A stretch of 64,000 nt of DNA from Foliimonas ilicis (GTDB lineage: Bacteria; Pseudomonadota; Alphaproteobacteria; Rhizobiales; Rhizobiaceae): NCBI RefSeq assembly GCF_039939195.1, contig NZ_JBDUUH010000002.1:186001-250000 (forward strand), written 5' to 3'. The number at the start of each line of letters is the position of its first letter. The first letter of the stretch is position 1. Shown here piece after piece: positions 35,787-45,605 of the stretch. A program made the position numbers and the translations under genes. A model generated the notes under the pieces. The model saw nothing but the letters and a program-made list of their open reading frames with translations, searched no databases and had not been told where the DNA came from.

Positions 35787-38700
35787 ATGATCCATTCTGC
35801 GCCACGCGCGGCTGCGCCAGCCGCGACGTCTCCGCTCGCCCCTGCCATCCTCGCCGCGGCCGAGCACATCCTTCCCCACCTTGAACGCGGCCGTGCGATC
35901 GACGCTGCAACGCTGCGCGCTGCGATGGAGGACGCCTTCGGCGCGTCCGACGCCACCGGCGCATGGGACTGGAAGCTGGCCTATGAGGCCGGCGAAGCCG
36001 CGACCGTCCTCTTTCTCCGCAAATACGGAAAGGCGCTTTTCCGCAAAGCCGCATCTCCAACTTCGCGGCTTTCCGCGCTCGAGAAGATCGCGAGCCTTCT
36101 TCCGACCCACACGCGCCGCACCGAAGAGAGCCAGTCGCTCCAGCAATTCTCGACGCCGGTCCCGCTTGGCTTCGCCGCGATCACGGCGGCTTCGCTCGCG
36201 CCGACTGACCATGTGCTCGAACCTTCGGCCGGCACCGGCCTGTTGGCGATCCTGGCGGAGATCAGCGGAGGCAGTCTCGCTCTCAACGAACTGGCCGACA
36301 CCCGCGCGGATCTTCTCGGATCCCTCTTTCCGACCATTCCCGTGACGCGCTTCGACGCGGCCCAGATCGACGATCATCTCGATGCTGGCATTGTGCCGAG
36401 CGTCATCGTGATGAATCCGCCGTTCTCGGTGATGGCGAACGTGACTGGCCGGATCGCCGACGCCGCCTATCGCCATGTCGTCTCGGCGCTGGCGCGACTG
36501 GCGGACGGCGGACGGCTGGTCACAATCACCGGCGCGAACTTCGCGCCGGATGCGCCCGCATGGCGGACCGCGTTCGCTCGCCTGCAGGAACAGGGCCGCG
36601 TCGTCTTCACCGCGACGATCGACGGCGCGGTCTACGCCAAGCACGGCACGACCATCGATACGCGGCTGACCGTCATCGACAAAGCGCCGGCCGACGATCC
36701 GACGGCATTTCCGGTCTCGCCTGGCGTGGCGCCCGATGCGGCGACGCTTATCGCGTGGATCAGCGAACACGTCCCGGCGCGGCTGGCTATCGATCCGGTT
36801 GTCGCCGTCCGCCCCCTGCCGATCTCGGCGACGCCCCGAACCGTGCGCGGCTACGTCGCCCGCGCCGGCACGTCCTTCCCAGCACGCGCGATTACCGAGC
36901 CCGAGGGCGTCGAACTCGTCTACGAGACCGTGGATTGGACGCCCGCCGAAGTCGGCCGGATGACCGACGGGATCTATGAAGAATACGGATTGCAGGCGAT
37001 CCGTATTCCCGGTGCGCAGGCCCATCCCACCAAACTTGTGCAATCTGTGGCGATGGCCTCGGTCGCGCCGCCCAAGCCGAGCTATCGGCCCCGGCTGCCC
37101 GTGAACATCGTCACCGATGGCCTTCTCTCGGACGCCCAGCTTGAAACCGTCATCTACGCCGGCGAGGCGCATTCTGACTTCCTCGCCGGTTCATGGACGC
37201 TCGATGAGACCTTCGACGTCGTCTCGGCCGCGCCCGACGACGCGCCGAACGCCATCCGCTTCCGCCGGGGCTTCATGCTTGGCGACGGCACCGGCGCCGG
37301 TAAGGGCCGACAGTCGGCCGGCATCATCCTCGACAACTGGATGCAGGGTCGTCGCAAGGCGGTGTGGATCTCCAAATCCGACAAGCTGCTGGAGGACGCC
37401 CAGCGCGACTGGTCGGCGCTTGGCATGGAGCGGCTGCTGGTCACGCCGCTGTCGCGCTTCTCGCAGGGCAAGGACATCACGCTCTCGGAAGCCGTCCTAT
37501 TCACCACCTATGCCACGCTACGGTCCGACGACCGGGGCGAAAAGCTTTCCCGCGTCAAGCAGATCGTCGAATGGTTGGGCTCCGATTTCGATGGAGTGAT
37601 CATCTTCGACGAGAGCCACGCCATGCAGAACGCCGCTGGCGGCAAGGGCGAACGCGGCGATGTCGCCGCCTCGCAGCAGGGCCGCGCGGGCCTACGGCTC
37701 CAGCACGCCCTGCCGAATGCGCGCGTCGTCTATGTCTCGGCGACCGGCGCGACCACCGTCCACAATCTCGCCTACGCCCAGCGCCTCGGCCTCTGGGGCG
37801 GCGAGGACTTCCCGTTTTCGACCCGCGCCGAATTCGTCGAGGCGATCGAGGATGGCGGCGTCGCGGCGATGGAGGTGCTGGCCCGCGACCTGCGCTCGCT
37901 CGGCCTCTACACGGCCCGCTCACTCTCCTACGACGGCGTCGAATACGAACTGGTCGAGCACCAGCTCACCCCCGAGCAGACCGGCATCTACGACGCCTAT
38001 GCCGGCGCCTTCGCCGTCATTCATAACAATCTCGACGCCGCCATGCAGGCCGCCAATATCACCGGCGACGGCGGCACGCTGAACCGCCAGGCCAAATCCG
38101 CCGCCCGCTCGGCCTTCGAATCCGCCAAGCAGCGCTTCTTCGGCCATCTGCTGACCTCGATGAAGACGCCCACCCTGATCCGCTCGATCGAGCAGGACCT
38201 AGTCGACGGCCATGCCGCCGTGATCCAGATCGTGTCGACCGGCGAAGCCCTGATGGAGCGCCGTCTCGCGGAGATCCCCACCGAGGAATGGAATGACGTC
38301 CGGGTCGACATCACCCCGCGCGAGTATGTCCTGGATTACCTCGCCCATTCCTTCCCGGTGCAGCTTTATGAGCCGTTCACCGACAGCGAGGGCAACCTGT
38401 CGTCGCGGCCGGTGTTTCGCGACGGCCAGCCGGTCGAAAGCCGCGACGCCGTTGCCCGTCGTGACCGCCTGATCGAGAGGCTCGCTTCGCTGCCACCCGT
38501 CCCCGGCGCGCTCGACCAGATCGTCCAGCGCTTCGGCACCGATGTCGTAGCAGAGGTGACGGGACGTTCGCGCCGCATCGTCCGCAAGTCGGGTGCCGAC
38601 TCCATGACCAGCACCGGCGGCATCGACCGCCTCGCCGTGGAGAACCGCGCCGCCTCGGCCAATCTGGCCGAGACGCAGGCGTTCATGGATGATCAGAAAC

Positions 38701-40136
38701 GCATTCTGATCTTCTCCGACGCCGGCGGCACCGGGCGCAGCTACCACGCCGATCTGTCGGCGCGGAACCAGCGCCTACGCGTCCACTATCTGCTGGAGCC
38801 GGGCTGGAAGGCCGACGCCGCCATTCAGGGCCTGGGCCGCACCAACCGGACCAACCAGGCGCAGCCACCGCTGTTCCGGCCGATCTCGACGGACGTGAAG
38901 GCGGAAAAGCGCTTTCTCTCGACCATCGCTCGCCGCCTCGACACGCTGGGCGCGATCACGCGCGGCCAGCGCCAGACGGGCGGTCAAGGCCTGTTCCGGC
39001 CCGAGGACAATCTGGAGAGCCACTACGCCCGCGACGCCCTGCGGCAGCTCTACCTGCTGCTGGTGCGCGGCAAGGTCGAGGGGTGCTCACTCCAGATGTT
39101 CGAGGATGCCACGGGCCTCTCGCTGATGGATTCCACCGGCATCAAGGATGAGTTGCCGCCCATCACGACGTTCCTGAACCGGTTGCTGGCGCTGACCATC
39201 GAGCTTCAGGGTGTCCTGTTCACCGCGTTCGAGCGGCTGCTGAACGCCAAGATCGAAGGCGCAATCGCTTCGGGCAGCTACGACGTCGGGCTGGAGACGC
39301 TGCAGGCCGAGAGCTTCATCGTCACCGACCGCCGAACGATCCACGTTCATCCTGGCACCGGGGCCGAGGCTCGGCTGCTGACCATCACCCAGCGCCAGCG
39401 AAACCGTCCCGTGACGCTGGCCGAGGCGCTCGACCATCTCGATGACCCGGGCGCGAAGCTGCTGGTCAACGAGCGTTCGGGCCGCGCCGCCGTGCAGATA
39501 CCAACCACCAGCATCATGCTGGACGATGGCGAGATCGAACGGCGCGTACGGCTGATCCGGCCGATGGAGGCGCACAACATTCCCATCAAGGTGATGGACG
39601 AGACCCATTGGGTGCAGGCGGAGCGGATCGCCTTCACAGCGGCATGGGATGCCGAGGCCGCCGAGGTGCCGGAGTATGCCGATAGCACCATCCATGTCGT
39701 CAGCGGGCTATTGCTGCCGATCTGGAAGCGGCTTCCGAACGAGTCGACGCGGGTCTATCGACTCCAGACAGACGACGGCGAGCGCATCGTCGGCCGCCGC
39801 GTCTCCCCCGCATGGGTGGCCGGCGCGCTCGCGACCGGCACGTCAACCCTGACGCCCGACGACGCCTTCATGGCGCTGATGGACGGGAAGACCATCCTCG
39901 ACTTGGCCGAGGGTCTTCAGCTTCGCCGCATCCGGGTCATGGGCGCCAACCGCATCGAGCTGTCCGGTTTCACCGACGCCATGCGCGACCGTCTGCGCGC
40001 CTACGGCCTCTTTCACGAGATCATCTCGTGGAAGCTGCGGATGTTCGTGCCGACCGATACGACCGGCGCTGCGATCCTGGCCAAGGTCTTGGAGCGCTAT
40101 CCCGTCGAGCGCATCGGCGAGCGGGAGGCGGCGTGA
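35787..40136 (+). CDS. N6-adenine methyltransferase-like plus strawberry-notch helicase protein
   Basis: A 1449-residue protein. Residues about 140-300 resemble a DNA methyltransferase: LEPSAGTGLLAI for SAM and VMNPPFSV near 208. Residues about 470-1060 form a strawberry-notch type helicase: GDGTGAGKGRQ near 497, IIFDESHAMQN near 606, and IQGLGRTNRTNQ near 1013. The long C-terminus is unassigned. Fusions of this kind occur on phages and conjugative elements, including P1 DarB, and are proposed to protect incoming DNA from host restriction. The leader from 35701 holds a strong hairpin (35710-35729). The next gene's ATG overlaps the stop by one base. Confidence 0.88.
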   Translation: MIHSAPRAAAPAATSPLAPAILAAAEHILPHLERGRAIDAATLRAAMEDAFGASDATGAWDWKLAYEAGEAATVLFLRKYGKALFRKAASPTSRLSALEKIASLLPTHTRRTEESQSLQQFSTPVPLGFAAITAASLAPTDHVLEPSAGTGLLAILAEISGGSLALNELADTRADLLGSLFPTIPVTRFDAAQIDDHLDAGIVPSVIVMNPPFSVMANVTGRIADAAYRHVVSALARLADGGRLVTITGANFAPDAPAWRTAFARLQEQGRVVFTATIDGAVYAKHGTTIDTRLTVIDKAPADDPTAFPVSPGVAPDAATLIAWISEHVPARLAIDPVVAVRPLPISATPRTVRGYVARAGTSFPARAITEPEGVELVYETVDWTPAEVGRMTDGIYEEYGLQAIRIPGAQAHPTKLVQSVAMASVAPPKPSYRPRLPVNIVTDGLLSDAQLETVIYAGEAHSDFLAGSWTLDETFDVVSAAPDDAPNAIRFRRGFMLGDGTGAGKGRQSAGIILDNWMQGRRKAVWISKSDKLLEDAQRDWSALGMERLLVTPLSRFSQGKDITLSEAVLFTTYATLRSDDRGEKLSRVKQIVEWLGSDFDGVIIFDESHAMQNAAGGKGERGDVAASQQGRAGLRLQHALPNARVVYVSATGATTVHNLAYAQRLGLWGGEDFPFSTRAEFVEAIEDGGVAAMEVLARDLRSLGLYTARSLSYDGVEYELVEHQLTPEQTGIYDAYAGAFAVIHNNLDAAMQAANITGDGGTLNRQAKSAARSAFESAKQRFFGHLLTSMKTPTLIRSIEQDLVDGHAAVIQIVSTGEALMERRLAEIPTEEWNDVRVDITPREYVLDYLAHSFPVQLYEPFTDSEGNLSSRPVFRDGQPVESRDAVARRDRLIERLASLPPVPGALDQIVQRFGTDVVAEVTGRSRRIVRKSGADSMTSTGGIDRLAVENRAASANLAETQAFMDDQKRILIFSDAGGTGRSYHADLSARNQRLRVHYLLEPGWKADAAIQGLGRTNRTNQAQPPLFRPISTDVKAEKRFLSTIARRLDTLGAITRGQRQTGGQGLFRPEDNLESHYARDALRQLYLLLVRGKVEGCSLQMFEDATGLSLMDSTGIKDELPPITTFLNRLLALTIELQGVLFTAFERLLNAKIEGAIASGSYDVGLETLQAESFIVTDRRTIHVHPGTGAEARLLTITQRQRNRPVTLAEALDHLDDPGAKLLVNERSGRAAVQIPTTSIMLDDGEIERRVRLIRPMEAHNIPIKVMDETHWVQAERIAFTAAWDAEAAEVPEYADSTIHVVSGLLLPIWKRLPNESTRVYRLQTDDGERIVGRRVSPAWVAGALATGTSTLTPDDAFMALMDGKTILDLAEGLQLRRIRVMGANRIELSGFTDAMRDRLRAYGLFHEIISWKLRMFVPTDTTGAAILAKVLERYPVERIGEREAA

Positions 40137-41182
40137 TGGCACGGCAGGACGCCTCCGAACTGGCAATCCGTCTCGGCCGACAGGCCGAGGCGGTGTGCCG
40201 CCACTATCTCACCTCCGGCCATCGCGAAGGTCGTTACTGGCTGGTCGGCGATGTGCGCAACACACCGGGCCGCTCGATGTTCGTGCGGCTGAAGGGCGGC
40301 GAAACCGGCAGGGGCGCGGCCGGAAAATGGACCGACGCCGCCACCGGCGAGCATGGCGACCTGCTCGACGTCATCCGCGAGAGCTGCGGCCTGGTCGACT
40401 TCAAGGACGTCGCCGATGAGGCACGCACCTTCTTGTCGATGCCACATCCCGAACCGGACCGTCCGCATGGTGGCGAGCGCCAGTCACCGGCGCCGACCGG
40501 CCCACCCGAAGCGGCACGGCGGCTCTTTGCCATGGCGCAGCCAATTTCGGGCACGCTCGTAAAGACGTATCTCCGCACACGCGGCATTACGGATTTGCAG
40601 GGAACCGGAAGCCTTCGCTTTCATCCCCGCTGCTATTACCGGCCTGACGAATATTCCCCCACCGAGACCTGGCCGGCGATGATCGCATCGGTCACCGATC
40701 TCGGCGGGCGTCAGACCGGCGCGCATCGCACTTGGCTCGCCCCGGACGGCTCGGACAAGGCTCCGATCGACACACCGAGACGGGCGATGGGCGACCTCCT
40801 TGGGCACGCCGTTCGCTTCGGGGTGGCGGGCGAAGTGATGGCGGCGGGCGAAGGTATCGAGACGATGCTGTCGCTCAGGATGGCGCTGCCCACCATGCCG
40901 ATGGCGGCGGCGCTCTCGGCAGCACATCTCTCGGCCATCCTGTTCCCCGACACGCTGCGCCGGCTCTACATCGCCCGCGACAACGATCCGGCCGGCGACG
41001 GTGCGATGACGACCTTGATCGAACGGGCGAACGCGGCCGGGATCGAGGCGGTCGTGGTGTCTCCGAGCCTGGGCGACTTCAACGAAGATCTCCGCCTGGA
41101 AGGTCTGGAGAGCCTCCGGGCAGCGGCACGGGTGCAGATCGCGCCACAGGACGTCACACGCTTCATGGCGCTTGCGGCATAG
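40136..41182 (+). CDS. Toprim-domain primase-like protein
   Basis: A 348-residue protein. The N-terminal 130 residues resemble DUF7146-type plasmid proteins (SGHREGRYWLVGDVRNTPGRSMFVRL... GKWTDAATGEHGDLLDVI). The C-terminal Toprim domain has the Glu in MAAGEGIETMLSLRMAL near residue 240 and the DxD in LYIARDNDPAGDGAM near 280. Such proteins resemble the catalytic core of phage/plasmid primases. Tight coupling with the helicase gene suggests a joint role in priming or processing transferred ssDNA. Confidence 0.85.
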   Translation: MARQDASELAIRLGRQAEAVCRHYLTSGHREGRYWLVGDVRNTPGRSMFVRLKGGETGRGAAGKWTDAATGEHGDLLDVIRESCGLVDFKDVADEARTFLSMPHPEPDRPHGGERQSPAPTGPPEAARRLFAMAQPISGTLVKTYLRTRGITDLQGTGSLRFHPRCYYRPDEYSPTETWPAMIASVTDLGGRQTGAHRTWLAPDGSDKAPIDTPRRAMGDLLGHAVRFGVAGEVMAAGEGIETMLSLRMALPTMPMAAALSAAHLSAILFPDTLRRLYIARDNDPAGDGAMTTLIERANAAGIEAVVVSPSLGDFNEDLRLEGLESLRAAARVQIAPQDVTRFMALAA

Positions 41183-41496
41183 GCCGACAGGAGAATGCAG
41201 GCGGCGGAGCGCCGTCGTCGGCATCGCTCGGATGATTCCCATGTCGGAGAGAACCGCGACCCGGCCTTCGAGAGGGCGATCGGCCAGCAAACGGCCCGGA
41301 CCCGCAATGTCTGCGGCGGACTATTTTCCGGCGCGGCCGAGGGCCGCTTTCCATCGCGAGGCAAAATAGCCCGCCTTCGCCATCCTCCGCTGCGCTCCGG
41401 CCCTCCGCTTCGCTGCGGGTGCAGGTCCGAACCGCCCGCCGGCTTTCGTCGCCATGAAGGCCGCGAGGGTCGCGGTCGAACCGACGGAGCATCCCG
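41183..41496. other. Gene-free interval with an interrupted inverted repeat
   Basis: This 314-base gap has no convincing gene. It holds an inverted repeat with arms GGCGGACTATTTT (41315-41327) and AAAATAGCCCGCC (41363-41375), enclosing an inner GCGGCC / GGCCGC hairpin. The 41380-41450 part is a GC-rich run with repeated CTCCGC-type triplets. It could be a structured leader of the DUF2493 gene; nothing else is recognised. Confidence 0.45.
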
Positions 41497-42432
41497 ATGA
41501 GCGAGCACGACGACCACGAACCGCACCACGCCTCTTCACCCACCGACCATGTCCTGAGCGAACTCCAGCTTTATGGGTACCGTCCCTTCACGGATGAACC
41601 TGATCCACGACCGCTTCCGGAGGGCGACCATGTCGCCGGCGCCATCGCCGACATCTTCGACGCCCTGATCGTCACCCTGGAGGACACCCGCCTCGAGCCC
41701 GACCTCGACGATCTCCTCTGGTCGACGGTCAACGTCTTCCACCGAGCCACCGACCGGATCGAGCGCGAGCTGGACGACAATGAGCAGGCGCAGCGTCGCG
41801 GCCAGCGCGAACAGGACGGCAGCGAAGTGAAAGCTGTCGAGCTGGAGCGCCTGACGGCTGAAGGGCAGACCATGATCGAGCGCCGCAACGCCTTCGAGCT
41901 GATGCGCGACCAGGCCGCCGAACACTATGAGCGCCACACCGGATCGAACTGGCGTCCGCGCAGCGGATCGATGGTCAACCATCGCAACCTCACCTCGGCG
42001 ATGATCGATAGCCGGGACTTCCTTGCCGCCAAGAAGCGCGCCGACAATCAGGTGCTGCTGCCCGCAGGTCCAAAGATCGCCTTCACTGGCGGGCTCGACT
42101 TCAACGATCACCACCTGATCTGGGCCAAGCTCGATCAGGTCCACGCCAAACACCCCGACATGGTGCTGCTGCACGGCAAGTCGCCGAAGGGCGCCGAGAA
42201 GATCGCGGCCAAATGGGCCGACACCCGCAAGGTGCCGCAGGTCGGCTTCGCCCCCGACTGGACGAAACACGCCAAGGCCGCACCGTTCAAGCGCAACGAT
42301 CAGATGCTCGACGTCCTGCCGATCGGGGTCATCGTCTTCCCCGGCACCGGCATCCAGGACAACCTCGCCGACAAGGCCAGGAAGCTCGGCATCCCGCTGT
42401 TCGATTTCCGCCCGAAGGGGGGCGGCGCGTGA
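41497..42432 (+). CDS. DUF2493 domain protein
   Basis: A 311-residue protein. A helical N-terminal part (residues about 1-175) is followed by a DUF2493/SLOG-type Rossmann domain: KIAFTGGLDFNDHHLIWAKLDQVHAKHPDMVLLHGKSPKGAEKIAAKWADTR, then GVIVFPGTGIQDNLADKARKLGIPLFDF. SLOG-fold proteins bind nucleotide-derived ligands and are common on mobile elements. Such proteins often end the helicase/Toprim block in related elements. Confidence 0.82.
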   Translation: MSEHDDHEPHHASSPTDHVLSELQLYGYRPFTDEPDPRPLPEGDHVAGAIADIFDALIVTLEDTRLEPDLDDLLWSTVNVFHRATDRIERELDDNEQAQRRGQREQDGSEVKAVELERLTAEGQTMIERRNAFELMRDQAAEHYERHTGSNWRPRSGSMVNHRNLTSAMIDSRDFLAAKKRADNQVLLPAGPKIAFTGGLDFNDHHLIWAKLDQVHAKHPDMVLLHGKSPKGAEKIAAKWADTRKVPQVGFAPDWTKHAKAAPFKRNDQMLDVLPIGVIVFPGTGIQDNLADKARKLGIPLFDFRPKGGGA

Positions 42433-42586
42433 GCGCCCCTCTCTCACTATCCGGGTCGAAAGAAGAACTGCGACCGATCACACGGCCCTGATGCTAGAAA
42501 CGCCGACCGCAGATAGGGAGCAGCGACTGTCGATGTTTCTTCGATGCAATTCCACAGACAAAGCTCCCAAGCGAGCCCTAGAATTT

Positions 42587-43489
42587 CTATTCTTCGTCAG
42601 CAACCTGGCGCAGCAAATCACTTAACGCCTCGGACATAAAATCGGCGACGCGTCGAATGCGGGGATTGCTGCGGACCTCCTCATGCATAACCAGCCACAC
42701 GGGCATAGGCGGCAGGTTTAGGCCGATGTCCACTCGCTCAAGCTCCGGATGACGGGCTGCAAGTAGTGACTGTGCGAAACCGATGCCGTTTCCGGCCAGC
42801 AGCAGGTTCCAGTAAACCATCTGATCATCGCAACGAATAGAGAACGCCTCGCGATCCAGCTCGAGCCCGTGGGCGTCATACGCTTTGATAACCGCCTCGC
42901 TGCGGTCGAAACCGAGAACCTCATGCTTCAACAAGTCGCCTATCGTCCGGGGCCGACCCCGACGGTCTAGATAAACTCGGGAGCCGAACAGGCCGAGCGG
43001 CGCCTTTCCCAACTTGCGCGCCACAAGGGCGCCCTGTGTGGGATCGACCATACGGATAGCAATATCGGCATCCCGGCGAAGCAGGTTTTGCGTGAGATCC
43101 GAGGCGACGATCTCGATCTGGATGCTCGGCTCGGCTTCTCGAAAAGCTACGAGGATCGACGGCAACAACAGGTTCGCTACGATCACAGACGCCGTTATTC
43201 GCACGGTGCCAGTCAATTGCTGGGATCGCCCCCTTGCTTTGAGCGCGAGAGCTTGGGCCGCCGCGCCCATGGCGCGGGCGTCGTCTATCAACCCCAGTGC
43301 AGCTTCGGTGGGATCGAGCCCACGCACCGAGCGGGTAAACAGCGTGACGCCAAGCGCTGCTTCCAGTTCGCGAATGTGGCGACTTAGGGTCGGCTGCGAC
43401 GTTGCGCTGCGCGTCGCGGCTCCCGACAGCGAACCATTCTCGACCACCGCGAGGAAGGAGCGGAGTAAGGTCCAATCGATACTATTCAT
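42587..43489 (-). CDS. LysR-family transcriptional regulator
   Basis: A 300-residue LysR regulator with the N-terminal helix-turn-helix (LLRSFLAVVENGSLSGAATRSATSQPTLSRHIRELEAALGVTLFTRS) and a substrate-binding domain. It is divergent from the DUF4260 membrane gene, which it probably regulates. The interval 43490-43575 between them is the likely promoter. Confidence 0.88.
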   Translation of the reverse strand: MNSIDWTLLRSFLAVVENGSLSGAATRSATSQPTLSRHIRELEAALGVTLFTRSVRGLDPTEAALGLIDDARAMGAAAQALALKARGRSQQLTGTVRITASVIVANLLLPSILVAFREAEPSIQIEIVASDLTQNLLRRDADIAIRMVDPTQGALVARKLGKAPLGLFGSRVYLDRRGRPRTIGDLLKHEVLGFDRSEAVIKAYDAHGLELDREAFSIRCDDQMVYWNLLLAGNGIGFAQSLLAARHPELERVDIGLNLPPMPVWLVMHEEVRSNPRIRRVADFMSEALSDLLRQVADEE

Positions 43490-43575
43490 ATTTGAAAGTC
43501 ATACATCCGATTTTGCTATATATCTATGCAAAGATGCGTCGGTTAAGGTTCGGACATCGATGAAAGAGATGTCAA

Positions 43576-43977
43576 ATGTCCGGATATGTCACTGGAACGC
43601 CCAAGCTTCTCCTGCGCTTGGAGGGGCTATGCGTGCTCGCCGTTGCTACGGCGGCCTATCAACAGCAAAGCCTTAGCTGGTGGGTATTCGCTGTCCTCTT
43701 CCTGGCACCTGACCTATCCATGTCAGGCTACCTAGCAGGCCGAAAGGTGGGAGCGGCAGTATACAACGCCGGCCATTCGTATGCTTTGCCGCTCGCGTGC
43801 ATCGCATGGGGCGCGTCCGAGCCACGGCAGATGGTGCTGGCAGTGGGTCTGATCTGGGCTGCGCACATCGGATTTGACCGTGCCCTCGGGTACGGCCTGA
43901 AATACAGTAGTGGCTTCGGCGTCAGTCATCTCGGGTTGATAGGAACAGCCAAACGTGAGCGCGGCAGCGAGCGGTGA
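43576..43977 (+). CDS. DUF4260 membrane protein
   Basis: A 133-residue protein with about four membrane segments (LEGLCVLAVATAAY, WWVFAVLFLAPDLSMSGYLAG, YALPLACIAWG, MVLAVGLIWAAHIGFDRALGYGLKY). The motif LAPDLSMSGYLAG and GFDRALGYGLKY fit DUF4260. It is usually found with stress or regulator genes as cargo; the function is unknown. Confidence 0.78.
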   Translation: MSGYVTGTPKLLLRLEGLCVLAVATAAYQQQSLSWWVFAVLFLAPDLSMSGYLAGRKVGAAVYNAGHSYALPLACIAWGASEPRQMVLAVGLIWAAHIGFDRALGYGLKYSSGFGVSHLGLIGTAKRERGSER

Positions 43978-44128
43978 TTGCTCGAAGCAAAAGGCGCAAC
44001 CGTCGGACCTGATCTCACAGAGAATGCTCAAGATCTCCGGTTCGAAGAACCGCGATTGTGACCGCATGCACCACGTCCGATCCGACCAACCCCGGTTCGG
44101 CGGCGGCTTTCCCTCCAGAAGATGCGGG

Positions 44129-44704
44129 TCATTGCGGGAGCCGAAGGCCCGACACAAGGAGAGCTACCATCTGGCTGGCGTGATCCGGCCGGCCATCGTA
44201 GGTTGACATGCACAATGTCGATACAGCGGAGAATATCTCCGCCGCATCCATATCGGGCCTCGCTTCTCCCGACGCTACCGCCGCCTCGTACAATGTACGA
44301 GCGGCGGGACGCAGCCGTTGATCGAAGCGCGCCGCCATGCCGACATAGACCGGATCGTCCGAACTCATCGCCTTGGCCAGACCGCGCTTGGTGGCGATAA
44401 GCTGGACATAGAGCTGCATCCATTTCGCCAGCGCTTCGAACGGCGGATTGTCCCAGGCAAGCGTTGTCGCGGCCTCTGCGCAGGCGTCCATCTCGCTCTG
44501 GAAGACGGCGCCGACGAGGTCGGCCCGGCGGGGAAAACGGCGATAGAGCGTGCCCATGCCGACGCCCGCCCGGTCGGCGATCTCCCGGGTCGTGGCATCG
44601 ACACCCTTCGTGACAAACAGTTCGCGTGCCGCCGCGATTAGCGCATCAACACTCCGCTGCGCATCGGCACGAAGGCGCCGCTCGCCGCATGCCTCCTCCG
44701 ACAT
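44129..44704 (-). CDS. TetR-family transcriptional regulator
   Basis: A 191-residue TetR regulator with the helix-turn-helix ARELFVTKGVDATTREIADRAGVGMGTLYRRFPRRADLV. The start is placed at ATG 44702-44704 (MSEEAC); an in-frame GTG at 44740 is possible. It is divergent from an SDR gene and separated by duplicated palindromes (44756-44800), an arrangement expected for autorepression. Confidence 0.85.
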   Translation of the reverse strand: MSEEACGERRLRADAQRSVDALIAAARELFVTKGVDATTREIADRAGVGMGTLYRRFPRRADLVGAVFQSEMDACAEAATTLAWDNPPFEALAKWMQLYVQLIATKRGLAKAMSSDDPVYVGMAARFDQRLRPAARTLYEAAVASGEARPDMDAAEIFSAVSTLCMSTYDGRPDHASQMVALLVSGLRLPQ

Positions 44705-44755
44705 AGAGGGACGCTGGTCATCTGATCGGGCGCTCAACACGAATCTCGCTTGCTA

Positions 44756-44800
44756 AAAGGAGCATTGCTCCGTATTAAGAAACGGAGCGTTGCTCCTTTT
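44756..44800. promoter_or_regulatory. Duplicated TetR operators
   Basis: The dyad GGAGCATTGCTCC at 44760-44772 and GGAGCGTTGCTCC at 44784-44796 sit symmetrically inside a larger palindrome (AAAAGGAGC... and ...GCTCCTTTT). Each dyad is a plausible TetR-dimer site. The pair lies about 50 bases before both divergent start codons. Confidence 0.8.
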
Positions 44801-44849
44801 GATTTAGCCGAATGCTGCAGCGCTTACAACAATCCACCAGGAGATTCTT

Positions 44850-45605
44850 ATGCAGGACACGCCCGTCGCGCTGGTCACAGGCGCCAACCAAGGCATCGGT
44901 CTACAGATCGCCAAAGAGCTGACCGCCAATGGCCTCACGGTCCTATTGGGGTCGCGCAACCTTGAGCGCAGCGAAGCTGCTGCCCGGGAGGTGGGAACGA
45001 CCGCCGTCGCGATCCAACTGGATGTCACTGACCAGGCCTCGATCACGGCGGCCGCAGAGCGGGTCAGGGAGGAGTTCGGCCGCCTGGACGTGCTGATCAA
45101 CAATGCCGCCATCGCGTCCGCGAGCGATGGCCCGCAAACGTCCGATGAGCTTGCCAATGCCGGTCGCCCCAGCGTCATCCCCCTCGATGAAATGCGCACC
45201 ATCTGGGACACCAACGTGTTCGGCGTGCTGGCCGTCTATCAGGCCATGCTGCCGATCCTGCGCGACACGCCGAACGCGCGTATCATCAATATCTCTAGCG
45301 GCGCCGGGTCGCTGACGCTGAATTCCGATCCGGACTTCCCCTTGAGACCTCTCTTCGACGCGGGCTACGCGGCCTCGAAGGCCGCGCTTAACGGCCTGAC
45401 GCTCGCGATGGCGATCGAATTAGATGCCGAGGGCATCAAGGTAAATGCCGTCTCCCCTGGCTACACCAAGACCAGGCTCACCGGATTTGCAGGCACGGAG
45501 ACAGTTGAAGAAGGCGCTGCCGAAGCCGTGCGCGTCGCGCTACTTGGTCCAGAGGCGCCGACCGGGACGTTTACCCATGCCACGATGGGCGCCCTTCCTT
45601 GGTGA
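44850..45605 (+). CDS. SDR-family oxidoreductase
   Basis: A 251-residue short-chain dehydrogenase with TGANQGIG, NNAA, NISSGAG, YAASK and a C-terminal TGTFTHATMG segment. The leader has CAGGAG before the ATG. It is controlled, by inference, by the divergent TetR through the duplicated palindromes. The substrate is unknown. Confidence 0.87.
   Translation: MQDTPVALVTGANQGIGLQIAKELTANGLTVLLGSRNLERSEAAAREVGTTAVAIQLDVTDQASITAAAERVREEFGRLDVLINNAAIASASDGPQTSDELANAGRPSVIPLDEMRTIWDTNVFGVLAVYQAMLPILRDTPNARIINISSGAGSLTLNSDPDFPLRPLFDAGYAASKAALNGLTLAMAIELDAEGIKVNAVSPGYTKTRLTGFAGTETVEEGAAEAVRVALLGPEAPTGTFTHATMGALPW

Noticed and set aside
35670..37172. A 500-codon minus-strand frame opposite the methyltransferase-helicase gene
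   Set aside because: Low-complexity Arg/Gly-rich translation antisense to a clearly conserved protein; no ribosome site or domain.
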